DNA of 64,000 nt from Spirosoma sp. KUDC1026 (lineage in GTDB: Bacteria > Bacteroidota > Bacteroidia > Cytophagales > Spirosomataceae), in the NCBI RefSeq assembly GCF_013375035.1, contig NZ_CP056032.1, positions 4,958,001-5,022,000 of the forward strand, in the 5' to 3' direction. How positions within the stretch are numbered: position 1 is the stretch's first letter; the number at the start of each line of letters is the position of its first letter. Below, in pieces: positions 41,643 to 50,386 of the stretch. Both the position numbers and the translations under genes were made by a program. The notes beneath the pieces were generated by a model. That model was not told the origin of the DNA, searched no databases, and saw only the letters and a program-made list of their open reading frames with translations.

Positions 41643-42989
41643 ATGACGCTTAGCCATTCGTTTCCTGCGCTTTCTGATCGTGCATTTGTGCGCTATTTTA
41701 CGTTCACCGCGTTGTACTTCGCCGAGGGGCTCAACATGGGCATGCTTTTCGTCGGCATTCCGGCCTGGATGGCCATGCAGAATAAAACACCCACCGAAAT
41801 CGGGGCGTTCGCAACGGCTTGTGCGCTGCCCTGGACGTTCAAATTTGTGGTTGCGCCCCTCATGGACCGGTACACGTACCTGCCGATGGGACGAAAACGA
41901 CCCTGGGTTCTTTTGGCTCAGCTGGGGCTAACGGCCAGTTTGATGTTTATGGCGTTCGTGCCCGACCCGCTGTCGAATCTGAAGTTGTTTATGGGGGCTG
42001 CGTTCCTGGTTTCGGCCTTCGGGGCCATTCAGGATGCGGCTACGGACGGCTTGGCGGTTGACGTGGTTCCGGGCGATGAGCAGGCTCGGGCGAACGGGTT
42101 TATGGGGGGTGCCCGCATGATTGGTAGTTCCCTCTCGCTGGCTGGCTGGAGTTGGCTGCTAGCTAATTACGATTACAAAGTGGCGACAATGGCCCTCGCG
42201 CTACTAATTGGTCTGCTAACAGTTGTGCCGATTATTTTGCGGGAAGAGCCCGGAGAGAAAATCTTACCCTGGACACCGGGTACCCCTTCGGCAGCCACTC
42301 AGAAAATGCAGATTACCAGCTGGTCCACCATTCTGAAGGCATTATGGAGTTTGTTTCGATTGCGAAATTCGCTGCTGGTTGCCGCGCTGGTGTTCATCAC
42401 TCAGGGGGCCTACAACTATTTTGAAACGCTGCTGCCTCTCTTCACCGTAAAAATAGCGGGCTGGACGAACATCTCCTATTCGAAAGCCTTCGCCACGGCA
42501 GACCTGATTGGGGGTATTGGCGGCATGGTGCTGGGAGGCTATCTCATCGAACGGTTTGGCAAGAAGCGCATGATTGGTGGTTATTTTCTGCTGATCATTT
42601 TCATTACGACCGCCCTGGCCCTGCTGAAAGCCTACTGGACAGAGAGTACGTTCATCTACGGGTTTATCATTACCTACCGCTGGCTGAACGCCTTTGCCAA
42701 GATCGGCGTGTATGCCGTCGCGATGGAGTGCTGCTCGAAGCTGGTATCGGCCAGTCAATTTACGTTTTATATGACTATTGGGGCAGTCGGTTCAATGGTT
42801 GGCGCTACGTTGATTGGCCCGGTCAAAGAGCGTTTTAGCTGGGAGATAACGTTCTATTTATTCGCGGCTCTGATCGCGCTCGCCTGGATCTGTATGCTGC
42901 TGCTGAACATCCGCAAACTGGACCGGCAGATCAGCGAGCTGGAAATAAAAGAACGTTCCGTCTCACCGGCTTACTCCGAGAGTGTATAG
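41643..42989 (+). CDS. MFS transporter, AmpG/PAT-like
   Basis: This 448-residue protein has 12 predicted membrane helices and the pattern of the AmpG/PAT branch of the major facilitator superfamily: LYFAEGLNMGMLFVGIPAWM at the first helix, PWTFKFVVAPLMDRYTYLPM with the charged loop MGRKRPWV between helices 2 and 3, and IQDAATDGLAVDVVPGDEQARANG in helix 4 and its loop. AmpG imports cell-wall muropeptides; other members move acetyl-CoA or siderophores, so the cargo is unsettled. The glycosyltransferase operon starts 54 bases downstream and may be transcribed together with this gene. Confidence 0.88.
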   Translation: MTLSHSFPALSDRAFVRYFTFTALYFAEGLNMGMLFVGIPAWMAMQNKTPTEIGAFATACALPWTFKFVVAPLMDRYTYLPMGRKRPWVLLAQLGLTASLMFMAFVPDPLSNLKLFMGAAFLVSAFGAIQDAATDGLAVDVVPGDEQARANGFMGGARMIGSSLSLAGWSWLLANYDYKVATMALALLIGLLTVVPIILREEPGEKILPWTPGTPSAATQKMQITSWSTILKALWSLFRLRNSLLVAALVFITQGAYNYFETLLPLFTVKIAGWTNISYSKAFATADLIGGIGGMVLGGYLIERFGKKRMIGGYFLLIIFITTALALLKAYWTESTFIYGFIITYRWLNAFAKIGVYAVAMECCSKLVSASQFTFYMTIGAVGSMVGATLIGPVKERFSWEITFYLFAALIALAWICMLLLNIRKLDRQISELEIKERSVSPAYSESV

Positions 42990-43043
42990 ACCGCATTGAC
43001 ATCAGCCTTACCAAATAGGTGGAGCTACAATCCTGTTTTTATT

Positions 43044-44147
43044 ATGAATATTCTGCTTGTGTCAGGTCCTTGTATATCGTTAAAAGAGCCTTACAACAGT
43101 GGTATAGAAGCCTTTATTGTTTCCCTGGCCAACCAACTTGTCAGTCAGGGACATACAGTAGATGTCGTGGCTGGCGAGACAGAATCCGACGCTGAATTCA
43201 CGCTTATAAACCCATTTCCTGGATCTACTTCCGACAAACCCAATTTTTTCAGACGCCTGAAAGAAAAGCGTCAGTTCGAGAAGCTGAATGTCGATTCGTA
43301 CGATATCATCCACTACAACATGTTTTACCCGCATCTGCTAACGACAGGGTTGCATGCCCAGAAACCTTCGTTGCTGACGCTTCATTCACCGGCGGACAAA
43401 AAACGAATAGTGGCGTATAAAAAACTTTCCCGGCGAAGCAATGTAACATTCGTAGCGATATCGGACCGGGTCAGGCAGCAATGGACCCAAGCGCTTGGCA
43501 TACATATACCGCTCATAGACAACGGCATAGACATAAATCGTTGGCCTACGAGCAGCTCGCGGAGCCGTGAGTACTTGTTGTGGTCAGCCCGAATCAATGA
43601 AGAAAAGAATGTGGCAGCGGCCATTCGCGTAGCCAAACATATGCAGCTGCCGCTGAAGATAGCTGGCCGAATTGCTGACCCGCAGTATTTTGAGAAGAAA
43701 GTTAAACCGCATCTGAACAATCAAATTGAGTATGTCGGGCACGTAACGCAATGTGAACTGAGCCGTTTAGCGAAGAAAGCGTCTGCTTACCTGGCAACGG
43801 CAACCTGGCAGGAGCCATTCGGGTTGGCGGCTTTGGAGATGCTGGCAAGTGGCGTGCCTGTCGTAGGGTTTGATACGGCCGTTCCACCCGGTTGGGCGCA
43901 TGAAAGCGTAGCAACAACGGCATCGCCCCATTGGCAGGACTTAGTCGAACTGGTTCAAAAGAGTCACGCGATTAGCTCGAATACCTGTGCCGCATTTGCA
44001 TCGACCATGACTAGCCAAACGATGACGTCGAAGTATGTGAAGCTATACAGAGACGTATTGCGACAAGATGGTATTCGTGGAAAAGCGATGCCTGCCAGCA
44101 ATCATGCAGAACAAACAGCCGCTCAGCACCCGCAAAGACTACAGTAG
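43044..44147 (+). CDS. GT4-type glycosyltransferase 1 of the cluster
   Basis: The ATG at 43044 opens MNILLVSGPCISLKEPYNSG, the normal beginning of the GT-B fold; an earlier ATG at 42996 would add 16 odd residues. The 367-residue protein has a nucleotide-sugar-binding C-terminal half with ATWQEPFGLAALEMLASGVP, the E-x7-E pattern of GT4. Its N-terminal motif (GIEAFIVSLANQLVSQGHTV) is nearly the same as that of the third gene of the cluster, so the two are paralogues. It is the first gene of five consecutive glycosyltransferases. Donor and acceptor cannot be told. Confidence 0.9.
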   Translation: MNILLVSGPCISLKEPYNSGIEAFIVSLANQLVSQGHTVDVVAGETESDAEFTLINPFPGSTSDKPNFFRRLKEKRQFEKLNVDSYDIIHYNMFYPHLLTTGLHAQKPSLLTLHSPADKKRIVAYKKLSRRSNVTFVAISDRVRQQWTQALGIHIPLIDNGIDINRWPTSSSRSREYLLWSARINEEKNVAAAIRVAKHMQLPLKIAGRIADPQYFEKKVKPHLNNQIEYVGHVTQCELSRLAKKASAYLATATWQEPFGLAALEMLASGVPVVGFDTAVPPGWAHESVATTASPHWQDLVELVQKSHAISSNTCAAFASTMTSQTMTSKYVKLYRDVLRQDGIRGKAMPASNHAEQTAAQHPQRLQ

Positions 44148-44156
44148 CATTGGCCT

Positions 44157-45179
44157 ATGAAAATTGCTGTTGTAGCCAAAACAAGATTGCCGATAACCGA
44201 ACCATTTCGAGGAGGCCTGGAAGCGTTTACCCACGCCCTGTGTACAGCGTACATCCGTCTCGGTCACCAAATCACGTTGTATGCCCATGCGGATAGTGAC
44301 CCGGCCCTGAACGTAAAGGGATTTTACGGCGATACGTATCGGGAAAACAAGCTATTCGAACTCTATGAGACCGATGAATACCTCTCGATACTGGCAGATA
44401 TTGAACAAAACGATTTTGATGTCGTACATAACAACTCGACGCACGAATTACCCATACTGTGGGGTACGAAGGCGCTGATGCCGGTGGTCACGACCATCCA
44501 TACGCCACCCACCAGCAAATTAAAAGCAGCGATTACCATTTGCTCCGGTTCTGAAAATCTTCATTTCGCGCTACCGTCAACATCATTAGAAGCTACGTGG
44601 CAGCCCTATTTGACGAATGATTCAATCATCATACCCAACGGTGTCGATCCGGATACGTGGCCGCTCGTTCGCAAAAGTCGTGACTATCTGTTTTGGTTTG
44701 GCCGAATCGTGCACGCGAAAGGACTGGACATCGTACTAGACGCGGCCCACGAGCTGAGTATGCCCTTGCGATTTGCCGGACCGCTCGATGACAAGACGTA
44801 TTTTGATGAACAGATCAGGCCCCGTATGACGGAGACTGATACGTACCTTGGTCATTTAAACCAGGCTGAACTACGGCTGCACCTTTCAGACGCAGCCGCT
44901 ATGGTGAATGCCGTCCGCTGGGAAGAGCCGTTTGGCCTCACTACCCTGGAAGCCATGTCGTCGGGCGTACCCGTAGCCGGCTTCGACCGCGGTGCTTTCC
45001 GTGAATTGGTAGATGCGGAAAGTGGCGTGGTTGCCGAGCAAAAAAATGTAAAATCGCTGGCTAAAGCCATCGCAGCGGCAATACCACTGGGGAGCGACAA
45101 CGTAAGGCGCCACGCCGAAAAATTCTCGTTGACAACGATGGCTGAGCGCTACATAACGTATTTTGAGAAAGTGCTATGA
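44157..45179 (+). CDS. GT4-type glycosyltransferase 2 of the cluster
   Basis: This 340-residue GT-B enzyme starts MKIAVVAKTRLPITEPFRGG and has a typical donor site: IIPNGVDPDTWPLV, YLFWFGRIVHAKGLDIVLDA, and RWEEPFGLTTLEAMSSGVP with both glutamates of the E-x7-E motif. It is less like the first and third enzymes than those are like each other. The stop overlaps the next start by 4 bases (ATGA), so translation is probably coupled. GT4 enzymes retain the configuration of the sugar they move. It should act in the cytoplasm on a lipid- or protein-linked acceptor. Confidence 0.92.
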   Translation: MKIAVVAKTRLPITEPFRGGLEAFTHALCTAYIRLGHQITLYAHADSDPALNVKGFYGDTYRENKLFELYETDEYLSILADIEQNDFDVVHNNSTHELPILWGTKALMPVVTTIHTPPTSKLKAAITICSGSENLHFALPSTSLEATWQPYLTNDSIIIPNGVDPDTWPLVRKSRDYLFWFGRIVHAKGLDIVLDAAHELSMPLRFAGPLDDKTYFDEQIRPRMTETDTYLGHLNQAELRLHLSDAAAMVNAVRWEEPFGLTTLEAMSSGVPVAGFDRGAFRELVDAESGVVAEQKNVKSLAKAIAAAIPLGSDNVRRHAEKFSLTTMAERYITYFEKVL

Positions 45180-46234
45180 AGCTACTCCTGGTTGCTGGGC
45201 CGTTCATCTCGTTACGTGAGCCCTATAATGGCGGTACGGAAGCATTCATCGTCGCGCTTGCCAACGAACTGGTGCGTCTGGGTCACAGCGTCGATGTGAT
45301 CGCCAAAGATGCCGACGAAACGAATCTGTTTCAGGTGATTGAATTTCATGAGAGTCCGCTCAGCATGAAAGATGATTCGTACCGACCAACTTCGGAATGG
45401 CTCGGACAGCAGCACTATCAGACGCTACAGTATGGCCTGTTCGACGTTAGTCAGTACGACGTCATCCATTACAATTCGTTTATTCCCGAAATCTACGCAG
45501 TGGGTGCACTCCTCAAAACGCCGGGCGTACTAACCTTGCATCTGCCGCCAACCGAAAAATTTGTTTTGATGTACAAATTTTTCCTGAAGCATGCCCCTGT
45601 CGTACCAGTTGGTATTTCAACCCGAATGAGCGAACAGTGGACGTCATTCCTCGGCAATGATGTGGACGTAATTCTAAATGGAATTGTATTCGATCAGTGG
45701 CCCTTACACGCAAGAAAGGCGGATGGGTATTTACTCTGGAGCGGGCGGATTGCCAAAGAAAAGAACGTTGAAGCCGCTATTCAGCTAGCCAATTATTTAG
45801 AACGGCCACTCAAGATTGTCGGCCCTGTTTTTGACAACCATTATTTCCGTGACCGTGTGCAGCCGCAGCTAAACGAACGTATCGACTACATTTCCCATGC
45901 TACGCAGCAGCAGTTAAGTAAACTAGCAGCGGGCGCTTCGGCGTATCTGGCAACCGCTACCTGGGAAGAACCTTTCGGCCTGAGCACGCTGGAGATGCTG
46001 GCCAGTGGTTTACCCGTTATTGGGTTTACCACCGCCATACCGCCGGAATTGCGCCACGAAAAACTATCCATAGCCATTGATTCACAGGACTGGCGGGACC
46101 TCATAAAACCACTGGATGTCGCTGGAGATTCGGCACCGGGAGCCTGCCGAGATTTTGCGGCTTCATTCGATATGAGAAAAACTGCCGCAGCTTATGTAAG
46201 CGTTTATAAACGCATAGCAGAAAAGGTAAGGTGA
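45176..46234 (+). CDS. GT4-type glycosyltransferase 3 of the cluster
   Basis: The 352-residue enzyme begins MKLLLVAGPFISLREPYNGG and repeats the design of the first enzyme: GTEAFIVALANELVRLGHSV at the N-terminus, LLWSGRIAKEKNVEAAIQLA, and ATWEEPFGLSTLEMLASGLP with the E-x7-E motif. It overlaps the previous gene by 4 bases and the next by 4 bases. The similarity to gene 1 points to a local duplication with later change of acceptor or donor use. Confidence 0.92.
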   Translation: MKLLLVAGPFISLREPYNGGTEAFIVALANELVRLGHSVDVIAKDADETNLFQVIEFHESPLSMKDDSYRPTSEWLGQQHYQTLQYGLFDVSQYDVIHYNSFIPEIYAVGALLKTPGVLTLHLPPTEKFVLMYKFFLKHAPVVPVGISTRMSEQWTSFLGNDVDVILNGIVFDQWPLHARKADGYLLWSGRIAKEKNVEAAIQLANYLERPLKIVGPVFDNHYFRDRVQPQLNERIDYISHATQQQLSKLAAGASAYLATATWEEPFGLSTLEMLASGLPVIGFTTAIPPELRHEKLSIAIDSQDWRDLIKPLDVAGDSAPGACRDFAASFDMRKTAAAYVSVYKRIAEKVR

Positions 46235-47262
46235 TAAAGAAGCCAACGATATTCTATTTTGTTCATGCGCACGGGAATGGGCATCGGGCAACATTTAATC
46301 TGTTGTACCCCGCCTTATCCCTCTTTTTTGACGTTGTAGCGGTAACGACGAACCACGAAGTAACTGCGTATCTGCATAAAAAGCACGACGTTGACGTACT
46401 GGAACTGCCGCCAAAGTATCCGGCTAATTACCAGATACCAGCGCATACGTTTTCAAAAGCGTTTGAGGTGACGCCGTATGCCATTGAGCCTGCAGTACGG
46501 GCTAAAGCACTGGCAGAAGCGATAGCGTACTACAAGCCAAAAGCGTTCTACTGCGACGGGGTTCCGGAGTTGGCCATCATGGTTCGGGGCATGGGCGTCC
46601 CGGTTGTGTTGGTGCATCTGCCCGGAAATGTGATGAACGATCCGACACAGGTTTTTGCGCATGAGCTGGCGGATCATATCGTCGCTCATTTTCCGGCTTC
46701 GCTGGAACAGGCAAACTACCAGTACACAGCCAGAACGTATTACAGTGGCTATATGTCAAAGTATGCCGGCCGTGGAGTTGAGCCGACCAGCCGCTCAGCG
46801 ATTAATAACGTAACAATTCTGTTGGGCTACGATAATTACGATGAATCAGTGCTACAAACGATCACAAACGATCAAAACATTCACTTTACAATTATTGGCA
46901 ATAAGCGAGCGTATGAGTTAGCGACAAACTGTGTACTGCTCGGTCCGGTTGAAGACATCAGCGAAGCGATTGTTGGCGACGTAGTGATTGCGGCTGCCGG
47001 TCAAAACACCATTGCCGAACTTTTGTCGCTTCACAAACGCCTGATCCTACTTCCGGAACCCAGACCGTACGACGAACAGGCAGTACACGCCACTGTGTTA
47101 GCAGATCAGCATATTGCGCTGTTAGCGGAGATAACATACAGCGCTGAGCAGTGGCAAAACCTGTTGCAAAAAGCGAACGGGTTTACGCCTTTTTGCGAAG
47201 GTTTAGTGAATGCGTCAGCCCCGGAGGCCATAGCGCAGCAAATGAGAAACTGGTATGCTTGA
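46231..47262 (+). CDS. MurG/MGT-like (GT-B) glycosyltransferase 4 of the cluster
   Basis: The start is a GTG at 46231 that overlaps the previous stop (GTGA); it is followed by IKKPTIFYFVHAHGNGHRA. The 343-residue protein has the glycine-rich N-terminal loop (HGNGHRATFNLLYPAL) and the C-terminal donor-binding segment (VVIAAAGQNTIAELLSLHKR, LLPEPRPYDEQ) of the MurG/UDP-glycosyltransferase group, in which the Gly-Gln-Asn-Thr-x-x-Glu pattern contacts the nucleotide sugar. It is unlike the other four enzymes in fold details, so the cluster makes at least three kinds of linkage. Confidence 0.85.
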   Translation: MIKKPTIFYFVHAHGNGHRATFNLLYPALSLFFDVVAVTTNHEVTAYLHKKHDVDVLELPPKYPANYQIPAHTFSKAFEVTPYAIEPAVRAKALAEAIAYYKPKAFYCDGVPELAIMVRGMGVPVVLVHLPGNVMNDPTQVFAHELADHIVAHFPASLEQANYQYTARTYYSGYMSKYAGRGVEPTSRSAINNVTILLGYDNYDESVLQTITNDQNIHFTIIGNKRAYELATNCVLLGPVEDISEAIVGDVVIAAAGQNTIAELLSLHKRLILLPEPRPYDEQAVHATVLADQHIALLAEITYSAEQWQNLLQKANGFTPFCEGLVNASAPEAIAQQMRNWYA

Positions 47263-48088
47263 ATTCAGTATTGTCACCATTGTAAAGGGAAGACGAAAGC
47301 AATTAGCCAATCTGCTTTACTCCGTCAAGGCATCGACGATTCGTCCCTACGATATACAAGTCGTTTGCATGGACGACTCGGACGGAATTACCATTCCCGA
47401 AGGGTTGCCTGTGAGCATCCATGCAAGTAAAGGAACGCATGAGCTGCCATTAGCTGCAGCCCGGAATCTTGGCATTACCGCTGCACAAACGGACAACGTC
47501 ATATGTATAGACGTAGACTGCATCGTTTCGCCAACCCTGTTTGCCACTATGCTGATGGGGTTGGACGCTGAAACGATCATTGCAGCGTATCCATTGTATC
47601 TGCCGATCGTGCCGGACACAGGAAATTATGGGAATCTACAGCATCAAGCCGTATCACATCCTGCCCGAGAGCGTATACCGGTTGGTCAGCCGGTTGATCA
47701 TCTGCAATTCTGGTCGTTGCTATTCGCGATTCAAAAGCAGACGTTTGAACGTATTGGTGGCTTTGACGAATCGTTTACAGGCTATGGGGCAGAAGACACC
47801 GATTTTGCCATGATGTTTCATCGGGCGGGTGTTAAGCTGATCTTTGTGCACGACTACGTATTACATCAGTATCACGATAAGTACGATCCGCCGGTAAACC
47901 ATTTCGATTCGATCATTGAGAACGCTACGCGATACCAGCAGAAATGGAATGTGTTGCCCATGCAGCGCTGGCTGAACGCATTTGCAGGAATGGGCCTGAT
48001 AAAAATCGATCAGGCAGGCACCATCACCGTCCATCAAAAACCGACGGATAGCCAGCTAAACAACAGTGTTTCACCTCATCCGTATTGA
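47255..48088 (+). CDS. GT2-type glycosyltransferase 5 of the cluster (galactosyltransferase-like)
   Basis: This 277-residue protein begins MLEFSIVTIVKGRRKQLANL and overlaps the previous gene by 8 bases. It is a GT-A fold enzyme: the D-x-D metal site is in VICIDVDCIVSP, and the C-terminal part GGFDESFTGYGAEDTDFAMM is the typical segment of galactosyltransferase-like GT2 proteins, which carries the catalytic base region (ED). The enzyme should invert configuration. It is the last gene of the operon; the next likely stop signal is the inverted repeat at 48291. Confidence 0.9.
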   Translation: MLEFSIVTIVKGRRKQLANLLYSVKASTIRPYDIQVVCMDDSDGITIPEGLPVSIHASKGTHELPLAAARNLGITAAQTDNVICIDVDCIVSPTLFATMLMGLDAETIIAAYPLYLPIVPDTGNYGNLQHQAVSHPARERIPVGQPVDHLQFWSLLFAIQKQTFERIGGFDESFTGYGAEDTDFAMMFHRAGVKLIFVHDYVLHQYHDKYDPPVNHFDSIIENATRYQQKWNVLPMQRWLNAFAGMGLIKIDQAGTITVHQKPTDSQLNNSVSPHPY

Positions 48089-48265
48089 TACGTGTTCCGG
48101 CGGTGATGGGGAAGCTTCCTCGAAAATAATACGTTTCAAAAGCATAACCAATGCGTGCTTAAGAGCAAGTATACTAGCGTGCCCCTCTACCAAAAGCGAT
48201 AGTCAATAAATCTATCGATTCAGTTGCCAAAGAGGCTAATAACTTTCGATCCCGCATAAAATGGG
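48089..48265. other. Intergenic stretch after the glycosyltransferase operon
   Basis: About 180 bases with no recognised gene. Together with the two repeats that follow it makes a 440-base gap between convergent genes. Confidence 0.3.
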
Positions 48266-48289
48266 ATAATCTAAACTAGTTTAGATTAT
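48266..48289. repeat. Perfect 24-bp palindrome
   Basis: The core AATCTAAACTAGTTTAGATT is extended by two more pairing bases on each side. There is no loop, so it is more like a protein-binding site than a terminator. Confidence 0.7.
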
Positions 48290-48290
48290 T

Positions 48291-48362
48291 TTACCCCTAA
48301 ATCCCCTGAAGGAGACTTCTCTCGTATGTAGACAGAGTCCCTTTCAGGAAATTTAGGGGTAA
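48291..48362. terminator. Inverted repeat (TTACCCCTAAAT type), dispersed repeat or terminator
   Basis: TTACCCCTAAATCCCCTGAA on the left pairs with TTTCAGGAAATTTAGGGGTAA on the right, with one or two mismatches; inner words GGAGACT and AGAGTCC pair weakly. A related element lies at 19905-19975. It may end the glycosyltransferase operon. Confidence 0.55.
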
Positions 48363-48490
48363 CGAGCTTTATTCTAAGGTGATCTCACTGACCTTCTCAG
48401 AAAGTAATGCTCGACCTGATTATACCGAGCGTTTTTGCTTCATCGAGCTCCGGCCAGCAATTTTGCCACTGTGAACAACCAAACTGCCAA

Positions 48491-48530
48491 TAAAGAAGAA
48501 AGCCGCTCGTGGGAGCGGCTTTCTTCTTTA
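48491..48530 (-). terminator. Perfect 18-bp hairpin overlapping a stop codon
   Basis: Arms TAAAGAAGAAAGCCGCTC (48491-48508) and exact complement (48513-48530). The right arm includes the TAA stop of the minus-strand SnoaL-like gene. Stem, GC core and T-rich end fit a terminator. Confidence 0.75.
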
Positions 48531-48980
48531 TTGTTTCACCTGCACCGGCAGGTCCTCTAACTGCGCGTAACTAAGTTTCCAGGTATCATCGGTTCCTTTT
48601 TTCCAGAGCAGGACAAAGTTCCCTTCGCCAAATCCGTGGGGTTGCTGGGGTTGTTCGGGTAATACGTCAACCGAAAACGTTCCCGCTTCGTAGGCCATCG
48701 TCGCATCTGTTCCGGAGCTTACTACGTTCGTTTTTAAATCGTTCAGCGACGTAATGGTTTCCCGAACCCACTTCTGAGATACTTCAGACTTCCCATTGAA
48801 ACGAACATTTCCCTGCAGGAACTGAACGTCTTCGGCCAGCATACCAATGACCTTATCGGCGTTCTTGTTATTCCAGGCCCCAATGAACTCCTGGTTCAGG
48901 GCCTGCACATTGGCCGTCTCGCCTGATTTGCACCCTACCAGCAGCCATGCGCTGGCGAGCGCTAATACTATGTTCTTCAT
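48528..48980 (-). CDS. SnoaL-like / DUF4440 (NTF2-fold) lipoprotein
   Basis: The ATG at 48980 is chosen because it opens a lipoprotein signal (MKNIVLALASAWLLVGC). An open frame reaches further upstream but overlaps the next gene without a believable N-terminus. The 150-residue protein has an NTF2-like domain: ALNQEFIGAWNNKNADKVIGM, LAEDVQFLQGNVRFNGKSEV, and a final strand pair with WKLSYAQLEDLPV. It is anchored to a membrane on the periplasmic or outer side. The ligand is unknown. It follows the glycine-zipper gene, from which it is separated by about 55 bases. Confidence 0.8.
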   Translation of the reverse strand: MKNIVLALASAWLLVGCKSGETANVQALNQEFIGAWNNKNADKVIGMLAEDVQFLQGNVRFNGKSEVSQKWVRETITSLNDLKTNVVSSGTDATMAYEAGTFSVDVLPEQPQQPHGFGEGNFVLLWKKGTDDTWKLSYAQLEDLPVQVKQ

Positions 48981-49035
48981 GATTTTAGTGAATGTAGTTG
49001 GGAGAGTAACTGACGTACCCTCCCAAAGGTTGGCA

Positions 49036-49554
49036 TTACCAGCTCTTACGCCGGTAAATTGATGAGCCATACGCCGTTGACTGATCCCCGTACGACACAT
49101 TAGTCAGGAAGGACGCGTTCAGTACGTAAGGCGATGTTGTTGGCTTAGCCGCCACAGCCGCAGGCAAGGCAACAGGTTTAGCAGGTCCCAGACCGTGAGC
49201 CGGAGCAGCTGCCAGAGCCGCCCGTTCTTCGGCAGCCCGCTCGGCTACCATCCGACGCTCGCGTTCACGAGCCGTTTCTGCTTCGGCAGCCGCCAGCCGG
49301 GCGGCTGCTTTGTTTTTGTTATCCTTATTTTTACCGATCAGATAGCCAGTGGTTCCACCAACAGCTCCACCAATCAGCCCACCGACCAAGCGGTTTCGCC
49401 GGTTAATTAAGGCTCCGGCGGCTCCACCCGCAGCGGTTCCGATAATAACCCCTTTCGTCTGTGGTCTCATCCGCCGGCGTTGCGCCTGCGCTGGGGTATA
49501 AAACGTTACGAACAGCAACAAGGCCAGGAGTAACGCGAGTTGATTCGTTTTCAT
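49036..49554 (-). CDS. Secreted glycine-zipper protein
   Basis: This 172-residue protein has a signal peptide (about 1-24, ending TPAQAQ), a basic stretch RRRMRPQTKG, and a glycine zipper with two small-residue-rich helices (VIIGTAAGGAAGALI and LVGGLIGGAVGGTTGYLIG). An Ala/Glu/Arg-rich coiled-coil segment follows, then an Ala/Pro-rich linker and a short C-terminal block (LTNVSYGDQSTAYGSSI). Such proteins insert in or lie at the outer membrane. The role is unknown; alanine-rich repeats suggest a structural part. Confidence 0.75.
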   Translation of the reverse strand: MKTNQLALLLALLLFVTFYTPAQAQRRRMRPQTKGVIIGTAAGGAAGALINRRNRLVGGLIGGAVGGTTGYLIGKNKDNKNKAAARLAAAEAETARERERRMVAERAAEERAALAAAPAHGLGPAKPVALPAAVAAKPTTSPYVLNASFLTNVSYGDQSTAYGSSIYRRKSW

Positions 49555-49580
49555 AGCAATTAATTTTACAGGTCAAACAT

Positions 49581-49592
49581 CAACAATTGTTG
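49581..49592. promoter_or_regulatory. 12-bp palindrome upstream of the glycine-zipper gene
   Basis: CAACAATTGTTG is a perfect palindrome, 27 bases before the start codon at 49554 and within the divergent region shared with the phosphoglycerate mutase gene. It may be a regulator site. Confidence 0.3.
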
Positions 49593-49747
49593 TTTAGACA
49601 ACCGGAAGCAGGAAAGGTTTATTTCCCCAGCCGACTGACCTACCCTAACGTATGATCAAAGCCAATTGTTCGACAGGAACCGGTTGGTGCGAAACAGTTG
49701 ACCGCTTTCATCGGTAGTCTATACAGAATACAACCACTACATATACG

Positions 49748-50362
49748 ATGGCTCTTTTTGTCATTGTCCGCCACGGACAATCAGAATGGAATCTGGAGAA
49801 TCGCTTCACGGGCAGTACGGATACGCCCCTTACGGATCAGGGACGTCAGGAAGCCCACAAGGCCGGTCAGTTGCTCCATGAGGATCGATTCAATATCGGT
49901 TTCACATCGGTTCTGAAGCGAGCCATTGAAACCATGTCTATTATTCTGGAGGAAACCACGCAGACCGACTTACCCATTGAGCGCAATGCCGCGCTGAACG
50001 AACGCTACTACGGTGATTTGCAGGGGATGAACAAACACGACGCGGAAATTCAGTTTGGACAGGAACAGGTTTTCTGCTGGCGACGCGGCTACAGCGAACG
50101 TCCCCCCAACGGCGAAAGTCTGGCTGATACGTGTCACCGGGTAATGCCTTTTTTCAACGCGCACATTCTGCCTCATCTACAGAAGGGAGAAAACGTGCTG
50201 ATTGTAGCACACGGTAATAGTTTGCGGGCGCTGATGATGCAACTGGAAAACATAAGCCCCAAAGACATCGAACAGGTTGAACTAGCAACGGGCGTGCCCC
50301 GTCAGTATACCTTCGACGGAGCAAAGAATACGTTCACCTGGGTAAAGAACAAAGATGAATAA
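49748..50362 (+). CDS. gpmA: 2,3-bisphosphoglycerate-dependent phosphoglycerate mutase
   Basis: The 204-residue enzyme begins ALFVIVRHGQSEWNLENRFT, where His9 is the phosphorylated residue in the RHG motif. NERYYGDLQGMNKHDAEIQFG carries the catalytic Glu and the substrate loop, YSERPPNGESLADTCHRV is the typical hinge, and VLIVAHGNSLRALM holds the second His. It interconverts 3- and 2-phosphoglycerate in glycolysis and gluconeogenesis. The length is a little below that of the E. coli enzyme (about 250), as is usual in Bacteroidota. It is followed by an oxidoreductase gene after 24 bases, which may share its transcript. Confidence 0.92.
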   Translation: MALFVIVRHGQSEWNLENRFTGSTDTPLTDQGRQEAHKAGQLLHEDRFNIGFTSVLKRAIETMSIILEETTQTDLPIERNAALNERYYGDLQGMNKHDAEIQFGQEQVFCWRRGYSERPPNGESLADTCHRVMPFFNAHILPHLQKGENVLIVAHGNSLRALMMQLENISPKDIEQVELATGVPRQYTFDGAKNTFTWVKNKDE

Positions 50363-50386
50363 TCAAGTAGTTAATCTAAGATAACC

